Assembly: GCA_027924585.1 (NCBI GenBank)
Contig: BSBM01001138.1
Span: forward strand, 12,953,001-13,017,000
Direction: 5' to 3'
Origin: Larix kaempferi
Taxonomy: Eukaryota; Streptophyta; Pinopsida; Pinales; Pinaceae
DNA length: 64,000 bases
Shown here: positions 22,852 through 35,174 of the stretch, piece after piece
How the letters are laid out: each line of letters starts with the position of its first letter
Position numbering within the stretch: the stretch's first letter is position 1
Notes under the pieces: model-generated
Seen by the model: the letters and a program-made list of their open reading frames with translations, nothing else
What the model was told of the DNA's origin: nothing
The model's database searches: none
Translations under genes and position numbers: made by a program

Positions 22852-24470
22852 GTGCCTAACTGCAAAACGAACAGTTCTAGCATGCGTTATGAAACCATAA
22901 ACTTAGGCACAGAAGCAAATCCTCAAAACATAAATATAGGGTCAGATTGCACTCAAACTGAGAAAGCAGCTTTGATCAAACTGTTTAACGAGTTTAAGGA
23001 CGTATTCGCATGGGCCTATGACAACCTGAAAACTTTCGACACACAAATAATACAACACATAACTCCCATGAAACAAGAAGTCAAGCCTTTCCAGCAGAAA
23101 CTCAGGAAAATGCACCCTACTTTAGAACCGGCGGTCAAGAAAGAGCTGAACAAACTGCTTGCTGCTAGAATCATATTTCCAATACATCACACTCAGTGGG
23201 TAGCAAACCTAGTTCCTGTCAGAAAGAAAAACGGAGACATCAGGATGTGCGTAGATTTTCGAAACTTAAACCAATCATCAGAAAAGGACAACTATCTAGT
23301 TCCACCAATGGTACAGATCTTATAGAAAGTCTTTGGTGCCCTGATGCTATCTTTATTAGATGGGTTTTCTAGGTACAACCAAGTCCTAGTCTCTCCCGGG
23401 GATCAACTGAAAACTACTTTTAGGACTCCTTAGGGAACCTACACCTATAGGAAGATGCCCTTCAGATTAATAAATGCTAGGGCCACATTCCAATGGGAAA
23501 TGGATGTTGCTTTCAGAGGTCTGATCAATCACTCTGTAATTGTCTACCTAGATTACATTATGGTATATTCAAAAAAATGATCTGATCATATCTTCCACCT
23601 GCGCAGAGGGCTTGAACGTTGTAGGAGGTTTGGCATTTCCTTAAACCCAAAAAAGATGATTTTTGCAGTCACTGAGGGGATTTTGCTACGATTTGTGGTA
23701 TCAAAAGAAGGAATTATGATTGACCCAGAAAGGACTGAAGCCATCTCTAAGATTCCTTTCCCTACTACCAAGAAAGCTATGCAATCCTTCATGGGAAAGA
23801 TAAACTTTGTAAGAAGGTTTGTCCCAAGTTTCTCAGAGATAGTCTGTCCACTGCAGAACATGATAAAGAAAGACAATAACTTTATATGGGGAGAGAAAGA
23901 GAGAGAGTCATTTGTCAGGATAAGAGAAGCTATTGCTGAAGCCCCTACACTTTTGAGTCCCGATTTTAAGAAAGACGTTATTCTTTTTACCTTCACCTCT
24001 GACATATCCTACGCTGTTGTCCTTACTCAGAAGAATTAGGAAGACCATGAAGTACCAATTTCATTCATGAGTTTGAATTTGAAAGGAGCTGAACTAAACT
24101 ATCATGAATTTGATAAACAAGCTTTCCCTATGTTCAAGGTAGTGAAGCACTTCAGGCCTTATCTGCTGAAGTCAAAAATGAAAGTCATTGTTCCTTTCTC
24201 TGCTGTAAGAAACCTATTGGTGTAGAAAGATTTAGGAGAGAAACGGGCACATTGGATGGCTACTCTACAGGAGTATGACCTAGAGATTAAACCCTCTCAG
24301 GTTGTACGAGGGTTGGTATTATGTAAACTGGTAGTTGAATTTGCTCACTTGCTTGCTAGTCAAGATGACTTACCCTTAGACGCTTCATTACTGCAGAAGG
24401 AAGTTTATTTCATCCTAGATATTGCTAATTCCTAGTACGCTAACATTTGCATTTATCTGGAAATAGGTAG
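22852..24470 (+). pseudogene. Element C reverse transcriptase and ordinary RNase H
   Basis: Same frame as the protease segment, with stops at about 23323, 23431, 23578, 24037, 24223 and 24433. RT motifs: PVRKKNGDIRMCVDFRNLN, LLDGFSRYNQV, MPFRLINARATFQ. The catalytic YLDD reads YLDY (about 23550), which removes an essential Asp. The ordinary RNase H follows (SLNLKGAELNYHEFDKQAF, GEKRAHWMATLQEYDLEI), decayed. No second RNase H is visible between it and the integrase. Confidence 0.82.
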
Positions 24471-24483
24471 TGCTACAGACCAC

Positions 24484-25686
24484 TTGGAACCAAAGAAAAA
24501 GAGAGCTGTTAGGTTGAAATCATCACCATATCAGCTGGTGAACAACATACTTTTCAAGAAGAATGTAGATGGTGTCTTGCTCCGCTGTTTAGAAAAGGAA
24601 GAGTCTAAGTCAGTCTTAAAGCAATTGCATGATGGCCTTGTTGGTGGTCACTTCGCTGGTGACACTACTGCTCACAAAGTTTTGAGGGCGGGTTATTTTT
24701 GGCCAACCTTATTCAAAGATGCTCATTCTCTTGTAAGAAAATGTCAGGATTGTCAGAGAGCATCTGGCAGGATCAAAAGGCTAGCTTTCCCTTTACAGCT
24801 AGTGATTGTAGACATACCCTTTCAATAGTGGGGACTCAATATAGTGGGGCCAGTCAATCCTCCATCTTCTCTCCAACATAAATACATCATAACTGCCACT
24901 AATTACTTCACCCATTGGTCTGAAGCTGCTCCTCTACGGGTAGTCAACACAAGTCAGGTACTCGATTTTGTTGAGACTCATATAATTACTAGATTTGGAC
25001 TGCTTGAGTCTTTAGTCTTTGACAACGCATCATATTTTGCTTCTGGAGAATTGACTGAGTTTGCAGTAGAAAAGGGAATTAGAATCAGATTTTCAGCTAA
25101 TTATCATCCACAAGGAAATGGCCTTGCGGAGTCAACAAACAAGAACTTGCTGAAAATTCTTAAAAGGTCAATAGATGAAAGCCACAGGAATTGGCACACT
25201 ATTCTGTATCAAGCATTGTGGGTTGACAGAGTTACCCCAAAGTCTTCTGTTGGTAATTCCCCATTCTTTCTAGTATATGGCACCGAGGCTATACTCCCTC
25301 CAAATCTGTTCTTTCCTACATTGCAACTCGCGCAATCTGTACAAGACACAGAATGCTCTGTTATTGAGAAAAGAATAAATATGTTGCTAAAATTAGAGGA
25401 GGAGAGGGAAAATGCAAAAAGACATTTCTCAAAGCATCAGAAGATTTTTAAATCCTGGTTTGATCGTGGATCATCCTCAGATAGATATTTTCAGATAGGT
25501 GACCTCCTTTTAAAATGGGATAAAGCACACAAAGACAAAAAGGACCATACAAAATTTCAGAGACTTTGGATGGGCCCATATATCATAGCAGAAAAGTTAG
25601 GCCCCAACACCTTTCGGTTGCAAACTCTTCAAGGATAGCCTGACACCTTTCCGGTCAATGGGCAAGTCCTTAAAAAATATTTCTAG
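24484..25686 (+). pseudogene. Element C integrase
   Basis: Same frame. Zinc-binding region HDGLVGGHFAGD...CQDCQ at about 24625-24760. Catalytic core: first Asp replaced by Asn (ATNYFTHW, about 24895), second Asp kept (VFDNASYF), Glu kept (NGLAESTNKN). The C-terminal part contains a Lys-rich WFDRG...WMGPYII stretch. TAG stops at about 24826 and 25636; the frame ends at 25686. Confidence 0.82.
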
Positions 25687-27585
25687 TAGTTGCACATCAT
25701 ACAATCCATTCTCATTGTACATTTTCATTGTGAATACTTTTGTACATAGTCATCTTCGTTTTCTTGATTTTTAGGATTGTTCAATCTAATGGTCTCATAT
25801 TTCCTCATATCAGTCATCAATTACACCCATCTATAAAATCTAGTGATTGGTTACATCAAACAATTTTTCATTATTGAGACCATCTTGATTTTAGTTACTC
25901 GTTGATGGTTGTCTAATCGCAATGAAGTCAATCAATTTCTTAGTGAATTTCTTATGACTTCATCATCTTTTGTTGTACATAACGCTGATTGGCTTGCATA
26001 CATTTGAATATAGTAATCCCTGTTTTGTTTTTTATCAGATTCTGCTGATTTAAGTAACTTTCCATTCAACAAATTTTGGTCTGTTAGTGAATCACATGGC
26101 TCATAGCTTTGTCTGATCTCATTTTGCAGAATTATATTGATCTAGTTGAGTCAAACAAGTTAGCCTGACCTGATTTTTTTTGTAGATACAACATCTTTGG
26201 GGACTGTAAATATTTCAGATATAAAGCTTTTGTACATAATCAGCTTCCTTCTCATTGTAAAATACTTCTTCAACAGATATACCTAGCACTTTTGCTTGAA
26301 TCTAGCTTGAAAATATGACCTACTTGGAGGACTTATTACTTGTTGAAACTGTGTCGGCTGGGGTGACTGAAATACACATCAGATCATAATTATTGATTTT
26401 ATTTCAAGCATCTAATTCCTATAAGGTGAGTTAATTTCCACAACTGGTTTTAGTGTGTGAACCTGCTGTCATTTGTAGCAATCCTTAACTTTTATCTTTG
26501 GATGCCTACCCAAAAGACCAATGACTTAGGAAACTTATTCACTGGTTCTAGTAGTGTCTATTAGGCCTGTAGATCAGTTGACCAATGTTTAGTCACTTTT
26601 AAGCTATCTCAAGAGGCCAATGGTTTTCTAACTCAATTTTTTGTAAATACTTTGCAAATAACATATAATAATTTAATTTTAGTTCAAGAATAGGAGGTCT
26701 TTTTATAAAGTCGATCTGTCATGATCATTAGCACTATTGGAGATGACAACACCATTATCTAGTCACCAAGCCAGGGTGATGATTCTTTTTCGAAAAAATG
26801 AGAATCATGAGGTCTCATCACGAGCCGGCCTGTCTATCTTTAGTAGTTATCGTGAATGATGCTGTTAATTATGTTCACCAAGCCTAAACAATAGTCTTGA
26901 ACTAAAAAATGTTTTAATTTGTTTTTAATTTTGAATACGGGAAAAGTTAATCAGAGGACAGAAGGTCTCGTGTTGAGTCGGTCTAGTTATGATCATAGGT
27001 TCTATCGGATTGACGTTGTCTACATCTAGTCACCAAGCCAGGACAACGATCTTTGGTTTAAAAGCCAAGGGGAAGGAAGTCTCATCACGTGTTAGCCTGA
27101 TCAGTTTCTGGTAGGATTGGTGAATAATGCTACCATCATTTAGTTACCAAGATAAGGTAGTATTATCTGGTTAATGATTTTCGTGTTTATTCGTGTGTAT
27201 ATATAACATCAAAAAAAAATGAATGAAAATGAATAACTATCACCTGCTTCCTTTGTTTACATGAGAAGAGAATTATCTGGCATTCTTGAGTAGCTACATC
27301 TTTCACTGACATTGGTTAAGCTATTCCAAGCCTCAAAGATTTCCTCTGGAGCTAAGTCATTCTTTTCCCTGATTGTCAAAAGTTGAAGTAGGTAAGGAAT
27401 ACTCATGTGACAGCCAAAGGCTCATTATTGCTAAATAAGTAAGGCCCACATGTTGGAACTGGTCTAGGTTTGAATCATTCAAACATGGGTTTTGTGCTTC
27501 GAAACATTTTTTATGATTATCTGAGGTATTTAAGGTTTTTCCTTTTGCACAGAGATAATTGGTTCGGTCCTAGCATGTCGCCATT
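25687..27585 (+). other. 3' noncoding region of element C
   Basis: About 1.9 kb without a credible gene between integrase and 3' LTR. The first kilobase is AT-rich, with no repeat I can define. The second part holds the hairpin family at 26742-27164. The bases just before the LTR (GATAATTGGTTC..., ending CGCCATT) are shared with element G but are not a clear polypurine tract. Confidence 0.7.
26742..27164 (+). repeat. Four hairpins with a conserved loop in the 3' region of C
   Basis: Arms differ but the loop keeps a word close to TAGTCACCAAGCC. CAACACC/GGTGATG (26747, 26775); GCTGTT/AACAAT (26861, 26887; weak); CGTTGTC/GACAACG (27014, 27042); AATGCTACC/GGTAGTATT (27126, 27156). Flanking words such as GTCTCATCACG and ATGATCATAGG also recur, giving units of roughly 120 bp. 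Confidence 0.72.
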
Positions 27586-28656
27586 TGTTGGCAAGCAACA
27601 CCCTCTGGAGCAATTGAGCACTAAAATCCAATTGGCGATTATATAAGTTTCGATGACAAGGAACCATACTACATGTCACAACCTTGATCGATACTCATCC
27701 ATTTATATTTTAGGAGTGCCCTCAGAATCTTTGATTTTGAAAGTACTCCCAATAAAGTTGATAAGTTGATTGGTATAAGGGAATTAACATCAGCCTTCAC
27801 TTGAATTAAATTGCTTGACTTAATTTCGTCTTTCTGGTTGATCATTTGTGAATTTCACAATCCTAAAATTAGCAGCTCCTAATCTTAACCATATTGGTCA
27901 TCTTTACAAATACAAAGTTAAGCAAATCCATCACATTGATTATCTCAAACTGTTGACTTAATAGACCAATGCATCATATATCAAGTTGTCTCTCTATTCT
28001 CTATGATTGGTCTAATGAGTTGCCTATCTTCAAATTGATCTTCTTATGACAATCATGGATATCAAAGCTGGTCTCATATCAATATTACAAGCTCATTTTA
28101 TCTATATACTTATCCTTATTTGTAGACTTTTGTATTTATAATGGGATAAGATCTATGGGGTAGTAAAATTCTTTTTATGATGCCTAAAGGTAAGTGATTC
28201 GATCATAAGTGATTAGCATGATCCCCAAAATATAGTTTTGGTTTTTGCCACATTCATAAATTATTTTTGAATTCATCACAATAATTTCCTTGATTTTGAT
28301 TGAATTGATATTATCATGCATTATAAAATCATGTTGTTCATGATATGAAGTGGTGAAGGATTATGTTGTGGTAACCACTAACTTATATCTTAAGGGTTTG
28401 AAACTTTGGCTATATCTAATGCATCAAGTTGATATGAGAACGTGTCGGCTAATATTAAAAATATCATACGATCAAAGGTTTGTTTTCTACATAATCATAT
28501 CGTTTTTCCATCTGTTGCTTCACATGGGGCAAATGTCTTGTCCAAATATCATACTTTTGTCATTCCTTTGAGCGACATTATTGCACCTTGAGCCTTCTGT
28601 GAATTTCGATAACCCTTACCAATTCGAAGGGCATCATAACCTTTCCTTCCACGAAT

Positions 28657-30351
28657 GTGTATGAGTATTTACAGTACCAGGGTGAAATGAAGTCGGTTGA
28701 TATTATGCTTAACCTGCACGGGCTGAGGATGGACTTATTTCATTTTTTAGTTAAGGTTCTGAAGATCTTTGAGGTTTGTGTGATAGTTATCATGGCCCCT
28801 ATATCTAGATATGAGCTCATGGATGATGAGTACTTTGACGCTGCTCTCGAATGCCGTGAAATGGTGGTAAGGGCAGGATGGCTAGGGTTCCTACAGAAGT
28901 TCTCTGGTTTTAATGAAATGGTCTCCAGGGCATTCGTGACTTCGTTTGACGGTGTGAAAGCATAGATAGGGGATATTGTGTTGGAATTATCAGAGGAATT
29001 TGTTTCTTGAGCTATACGTTTTCCCATTGAGGAAGAATGCTAGTATAAGGGTAAACATTTGAGGAGTGACGATTGGAAGGAGTTTCTGACTCCAGCTAAC
29101 CGACAAGTTGAATATAAGTCCGGTTTCCCGTCTCGGCTGTTGAAGAAGAAGTGGCATGCTTTATTGGGGATTATTATCAGGTATGTCACCTGTGAGGGAC
29201 GATTGTCTCAAACCCAGTTTTATCATGCTCGCCTCTTGATGATTTTTAAAGGGAATCCTGTAAATATTCCGTATTATTTCCTCAATAGCTTGCACAAGAT
29301 GGCCTGCACTTATCAAGGAAATGTGGGGGATAAAGAGAGCAGTTTGTTTCATCATGGGATCATCAAAATACTCGTCTCTTACTGATTGGAAGAGTTGGGT
29401 GATTCATGGGAGTCATTTCTTACCCGTAACAATTTTGGGGAAAATGACAAGTGGCCTCGACGGAGGTCCAAAACTAGGCGTAAACAGGTTGGGGTGGTGC
29501 TAGAAGTGTCAGAGTTAGAAGAGTTGGGCTCTCAAATTAATCTAGAAAATGAAACGCCTGAACCGGGCCAAATCCCAAGTGACAGTCAGCCTAAAGCAGA
29601 AGCTGAGATAAACCCTAAGGTGCCTTCTGATAGCCCTCGGCCCCAAACGAGTCAACCTGTGACCCTTCCACCTTCACCAAGTCACGCCCAACTGCACCCA
29701 TAGACCAATCCCTGTCATGAACCGGCAGATCAAGAAGTAAGCAAAGTACTGAGTGATCAGGAAATTCGTCGAACCACTCATAGTATGGCTGCCGCACTAT
29801 TTGCGAAAAGGGATTTGGTTGCAGAAGATACCCCAGTGGTTGAACTAAGCGATTCCTCTGAGTCACAGCCACATTGAGTTCCCATTGGACCCACAATCCT
29901 TGACCTCAAGTATGTCTCGGCCTCTGAGCATGAAGGTATAAGCATTCAACAATCTAATCCAATGCCCAACATAGAATAAGAAGTTAACCAGTAGATGCAT
30001 ACAGGACCGAACATCGAACATGTGCATCAACCTATTGAAATACCCTTGGCTCAAGTTATTTCATCTTTAGAAACAGAGCTGAAAGAGGCTCAAGTTGTTA
30101 ATACGTTTTCCATGGAAGAGATCGCGAGCTTAAAGGCTGACTTGTCATCCTAGGTGAATAAATGGAATTCCCCGAAGGAAAATAAAACCAGGTACAAGGC
30201 TTATGGTAAGAGCCTTCTGAAAAAAAATAAACAGTTAGTCAAACAAAACAAAATTGAAAAGACAAGGGCTGTGAGTTTTAAATCCAAACTGAAAGAAGCC
30301 AGGCGAGTGGTGCCGGTTCGAGTCTCTGTTGAGTCATCCCCAAAATCATGA
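28657..30351 (+). pseudogene. LTR-embedded ORF of element C, 3' copy
   Basis: Same gene as 9020-10747, in one frame. From the shared GTGTATGAG to the final stop it is exactly as long as the 5' copy (1695 bp), so no net frame-breaking indel separates them. It has more stops than the 5' copy, including the shared TAG at 28963 and TGG-to-TAG near 30150. The start codon region reads ACG where the 5' copy has ATG. Confidence 0.65.
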
Positions 30352-31021
30352 TGCTCTTATAGTTAAGATTCATTTTTGGCTTTATGGTTTTGTTTGAATG
30401 AACAGGTGATATAAAATTGGTTAATATAGGTAACTATTACCTTCATTTTGTTATTTTAATACAAAGTTATTTTATGAGGATGCCTGCAGAATTAAACTTC
30501 TGCAGACATCCTAATCATTATATATTTGTATTAATCATTGGTTTGTATTTGTTTACAATTTGTTGATTGATTTGTTTGATGAAATCCAGGTGTCGCGCAA
30601 TTTTGGAATTGGAGGTCGATCCCGTTGCTTCATTTTTGGAGTGTGTTTCATTAAGACTTACCTGTCGAAGATGCTATACACACGCATCTGATTTCTGTTA
30701 TCATTGTTGGCATCATATCCCATTTTTGCGCAGACAGTTGATGTTGATTAATGCCAGAGATATCTCATGTCCAGGAGTAACGATACTGGAGTTTATCCAG
30801 TAAGTTATGAGTTTCTCTCCGCGTTATTCCAATCTAGGTGTCACCAGGTGGCATACATTAGAGTTACATCTGAAGCAACTTCAAGTGATATGTTATTATT
30901 GTATATTTGGATAGGGATCCATGTGGTTCCTGGAAATTAGAATTGTTAGGAAGTTAGAAGTTCGTTTCTTTTTCTATATAAACAATCCCAAAAATTTGTA
31001 CAGGGGTTCAATTTCTAAGAC

Positions 31022-31972
31022 CATTAGAGAGATTTTGAGGTCAAAAAATGGGCCTCTAAGAGATGTACTACAAAAATATGAGATATATTAAAATATTATG
31101 AATTTGGGGTTTTATGGGGTAGGTATATATGACAAGTCACCTCCCACACTATTTTCTATGTACAATATAAATAACCATGGTTGAGTTACTTTTCAAAATT
31201 CACTAGAAATAAAATTAATAAAATAAGTCTACATTGATGTGACTAAGATTCATTGTAAATTCCCAAAAATGTATTGTCCTTTAACATTTATTTGTCTTGA
31301 ACTTGCAAATGAAATTAAATAATAAAAAACATTTTTAAGAGCTTTTTTTAAAATTTTATGTTGACTTTTTATATTTAGTACTTTTCTCATGAATTTAATA
31401 ATGTAATTTAATTGAGAATTTATTTACATGTAAAATGTCAATAATATTATTATAGTCCACATTGCATTATTATTATTATTATTATTATTTATTAAATCTA
31501 TTATTATTCTTTATTAGTTTGACATTATGTTATTAAATAGAATGGAGTGAATATATAATTTAAAATTAAAAACATAAAAATGATAATATATTATTTTATA
31601 AAAAAATGTGAAAGGACTTTCTTTATGAATTAAGAGTACTTCACTTGAAAATGACAATAATATTATTTTATGTGAAAGTGTGAAAAGACATTCATTATGA
31701 GTACTTTACTTGAAAATGACAATAATATTATTTTATGAAAAGACTATCATTATGAGTACTTTACTTTATGACTTAAAAGTACTTACACCACTACCTTGGT
31801 TAACTATGTGTTTTCATCCACCATAGAAAATTTGACAAATAAGCATTCTTAACTCATGCAATGCCACCTCACCAAGGGGGATGATGTCATCTACTAGAAT
31901 GTGATTGGTTGTATTTTATAGTACATTTTCTTTGTTTTGAGGCCCTTTTTTTACCTCAAAATTTCTCTAATG
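31022..31972. mobile_element. Element F: non-autonomous TIR DNA transposon in the C 3' LTR
   Basis: Absent from the 5' LTR at the matching site (about 11417). The ends are inverted copies of about 30 bp with three mismatches: ATTAGAGAGATTTTGAGG at the left and the complement of CCTCAAAATTTCTCTAAT at the right, continuing to GGGCC. The interior is AT-rich with no ORF. It contains an (ATT)n run (about 31466-31490) and two copies of ACTTGAAAATGACAATAAT (from about 31646 and 31705). A 3-bp duplication CAT is possible. Superfamily not decided. Confidence 0.75.
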
Positions 31973-32154
31973 CATTGGTAAGATTTTATTATACAACAGT
32001 ACTTTTTATTCTGTTCACACAGACTGTCTCATGAACTTCTTCTGATGATTGTCAAATGTGGCAGGATACTGAAACCTTAGCTAAGTTTTGGATATCAATA
32101 CTGTGTGATTTATCTCTCCCTTGTTATCTTGTTTTTCATATATAACTATCTTCA

Positions 32155-32705
32155 GAGATTGAGGTGTATGGCAAGTCTCTATTGATTGTTGGCTATACAA
32201 CCTAAGTTACTTGCTTCTACACAGAGTTCTTCTACCTAGTGGTTCAGTAAATAGGCTTGGGGGTCCAAAGGAGGCAAGTAGTTTGGATGCTTCTTCTGGA
32301 GAAGGTTGGGAGGAATAGGCCTCCTGGGTGTTTGTCCACCCTATTCACTTATCAGGTTCTACTTGTTATTTCAATTCCTAAGTAGTTATAATTTATTTAT
32401 GTAGTTGTTAAGCTAGTATTCATTAGTTAAATATTGATAATGCATAAGTAAATGTTTGATTATTTTATCTGTTCATGACCCTGTAGACTGTTAAATGAAG
32501 TATATGAATTGATAGAATAATTGCCTTCCATGTATTTTTCCACGTACTATTTTTGTATCGTACTCTAGTACAGGGAAGGGAGATTAAATTAGATAGATGA
32601 TATGTAGTGATTGATAGACTAATTCTATTATGTTTTCTTTTCTGAAATTTTTTTCCCTTATCTGTTATATTCTGCAATTTAAAATTTTCTTAAGTCTAGA
32701 CTCAG
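32155..32705 (+). repeat. 3' LTR of element B, second block
   Basis: Matches about 547-1103 of the 5' LTR with scattered substitutions, then diverges at a run of A. Confidence 0.85.
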
Positions 32706-33011
32706 AAAAAAACTTAACAGCTTCCATATTATTCAAAAACTTTTCAATATCTTTACTTTTGCAGCAACAAAATAAAATAGGGTTTAATTGTTCCATGTTT
32801 CTAACTCTTGCAAAAGACAGATAATATTTATAGTCTTTTACTATTTTTATATATCCATTCAAAACTCCTAAATCGTACTTTCAACCATTCTGCATTATAT
32901 TATCGAACAAATACCAAAATTCTCGATTTTTGAAGACAACTATCAAGTAAGCAGAACGATTAACACTTATATTACCATTAAGACTAGATATCTTAAGACA
33001 AACAAACTCTA

Positions 33012-33735
33012 TGTTCGGATATCCACATCATCTTTTCCAGGATCTTGCATGCAATTAGGGTTTGCATGCAAATTATAGGGTTTGCATGCATCCCAGTCAC
33101 CAGGTTGATGCCTCCAGCACCTTAGCCACCTTATTCTAGCACCCAGGATCCACTTACTTCAGAGTTTTAGGCCTCCTAGTCAGGAAGGCGCCCACTTCTC
33201 ACCTACTGCCAGAGAAGGGCGCACTTCTTCACTTACCACTGCAGTTCCACTTCAGTTACACTCAGTTAGCTCTGATTCTCCCTGATTTGAGGCTAGTTTC
33301 ACTCCCGACTGACTGATTCACTCCGTTGGACCTCCAGATTGACTAGATGAATTGTTCTGACTTCATTTAGCCTCCCATGCGCCCTCCACTGAGCGCACTT
33401 CCCTATATCAGTGCTACACACTTCAGTTACACATGTTACACTCAGTTAGACTCAAATTGACACATGGATGACTGGTTCTTGTGCATTGATGACCACCACT
33501 GCTTGATGATGAGGACTCCTAGTTGGAGTCAAGCTACTCCATTCAGTGATTCGAATGACCTCCTTAAGGAATTCGAATTGCTCATGCATTGTGACAATGT
33601 TGTATTGTATTTTCACCCTTATTGGGATTATAGAGCACTGATGCATGTTTTTGCACAGTTTACACCATATTTTCTGATGTTAATCTATTGTGATTGATTT
33701 ACTTGTTCATTAGATCTGTTGTGACTAATTTTACA
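33012..33735 (+). repeat. 5' LTR of element E
   Basis: 724 bp. The first 110 bases contain repeated TTTGCATGCA words (GCATGC palindromes). Confidence 0.92.
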
Positions 33736-33748
33736 TGGTATCAGAGCC
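33736..33748 (+). other. Primer-binding site of element E (initiator Met tRNA)
   Basis: TGGTATCAGAGCC abuts the 5' LTR. Confidence 0.9.
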
Positions 33749-33944
33749 ATGGCAGGGACAAGACTTCTTTTCTGCAGGTGTTCTACATGAATATTGAGTG
33801 AATTGCTCACCAATATATTTCAGCAGTGGCATGCAAAATCTCATGTGCATTCGCTCATGTGCATGCAAGGATGAAAACATAGTGTTTGTTTGTGTGTGAT
33901 TTGCTTGTTTCTTACTTTCTCCATGTGCATTCGCTAATGCAAAG

Positions 33945-34994
33945 ATGGAGACTTCTTCTTCACAAAATATTCTTACTCCATTCAACTATGATGAATGGAA
34001 ACCAAAGATGATTGCATTCTTGAAGAGACAATGTCTTTTTGATATGTGCATTGGTAATACAAGAGATTTTGATTCTGATGAAGAGGAGAATGATTGGCTT
34101 AGTGATTGTGATAGAGATTTTGGAGCACTGTGTCTTGCTATATCTCCTTGTATGCGTTACCTCAGTAATACTGTTGAAAATCCAAGTGATCTATGGGTCC
34201 AACTTGACAGAGAATTTGGAAGGCAGGAAGAAGAGGATCATGCTAGCTTTTTGGAGAACAAGCCTAGTGAGATCCGCTTATGTGTTCTTTCCAATCATGT
34301 GTTGGCCTCAACAATTGTTCAAGATGAAGAAGAAACTGTAGATTCAAAACTCACTCTCTCAAAGTCTTCTATTTCAAATTCTGAGCAAGATAAACCAGCT
34401 CATACTCTAGATTCCGAAGAGGTTCTTGAATCCTCTCTTTCAAATGAGTTTTTTGGTATGCAGAATAATGATCTACTTGAAGTTTTAGAGGTAAAATGTG
34501 ATTTTGGAGGAGAAGCATTCGCCCTCCTTGATTCCATGCCTCCTATAGACTTGTGTTCTATCATTTGCAAAGTTTCTCAGAGTTTTAATGAAGATGAAGA
34601 GCACTACCAGTCACTTGAGTTCAATTCTCATGCACTTTTTGCTGATTTTGGTTTTGATCTCACCCTTGTTGGTTCAAAGGAGATCTCAATAAACCATTCA
34701 TCTATTTTTGGAGCTGATTTAACTTCTATTGATAAGAAGTTCAAGTTTCAAGATCTATTTGATCCGATTGGAGCTATTCCTACCTCACTTGGTTCAAATC
34801 ACAAGTTCCAAGATCATCCTCATATTTTCAGATTTGTTCTCACCATTTTCAGTATGAAGAGCAAGTTCATAAAGTCTCCACATTCTCTTGCATCCACTGA
34901 TGGAGAATTCAAGCACATGTTTTTGGAGCATGATCCATTTACTCCCAAGAGTAAGATACCTCCAGACATATCTACTTTATTTTGGAGCAGTTAA
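33945..34994 (+). CDS. Gag-like protein of non-autonomous element E
   Basis: 349 codons, no stop, ATG in the context AAAGATGGAG. Residues about 8-95 resemble the N-terminal Gag region of copia elements (NYDEWKPKMIAFLKRQ near the start, then LCLAISPCMRYLSN and DLWVQLDREFG). The rest is acidic and rich in Ser, Asp, Glu and Phe, has no CCHC knuckle and no known catalytic motif, and I do not recognise it. It may bind element RNA or assemble with Gag of a partner element (inference). An open frame despite about 5% LTR divergence is unusual in this window. Confidence 0.7.
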   Translation: METSSSQNILTPFNYDEWKPKMIAFLKRQCLFDMCIGNTRDFDSDEEENDWLSDCDRDFGALCLAISPCMRYLSNTVENPSDLWVQLDREFGRQEEEDHASFLENKPSEIRLCVLSNHVLASTIVQDEEETVDSKLTLSKSSISNSEQDKPAHTLDSEEVLESSLSNEFFGMQNNDLLEVLEVKCDFGGEAFALLDSMPPIDLCSIICKVSQSFNEDEEHYQSLEFNSHALFADFGFDLTLVGSKEISINHSSIFGADLTSIDKKFKFQDLFDPIGAIPTSLGSNHKFQDHPHIFRFVLTIFSMKSKFIKSPHSLASTDGEFKHMFLEHDPFTPKSKIPPDISTLFWSS

Positions 34995-35161
34995 ATCTTT
35001 TGGTGTGCTACAGTCTATTTTGAGGGGGGGTATTTTTCCCATGAGGTTTTCTCCATTTCCTCGGTTTATTGACTGTTATTAGTTTGGATTATTATTGTAT
35101 TGGGGTGACCTTTGGTCTTAGTTACCAGGGCCCCACATTATTTTTTGCACATCATACTCTA

Positions 35162-35174
35162 GCTTGAGGGGGGG
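35162..35174 (+). other. Polypurine tract of element E
   Basis: GCTTGAGGGGGGG directly before the 3' LTR. Confidence 0.85.

Larger units (their letters stand above)
7978..32154 (+). mobile_element. Element C: Tat-like Ty3/gypsy element with giant LTRs, 3' end deleted
   Basis: LTR, candidate primer site, gag, protease, an extra RNase H, RT, RNase H, integrase, 1.9 kb of 3' noncoding DNA, then a truncated 3' LTR. The extra archaeal-type-like RNase H and the large LTRs with an internal ORF point to the Tat/Athila branch (family knowledge; lineage not tested). D interrupts the internal region and F interrupts the 3' LTR. No target duplication is found because the last about 730 bp of the 3' LTR and adjoining B sequence were lost in one deletion. 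Confidence 0.85.
27586..32154 (+). repeat. 3' LTR of element C, truncated and carrying F
   Basis: Matches 7978-11598 of the 5' LTR (3621 bp there, about 3618 here without F). It stops inside the LTR at ATCTTCA and joins element B sequence corresponding to about 547 of the 5' LTR of B. Confidence 0.88.
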
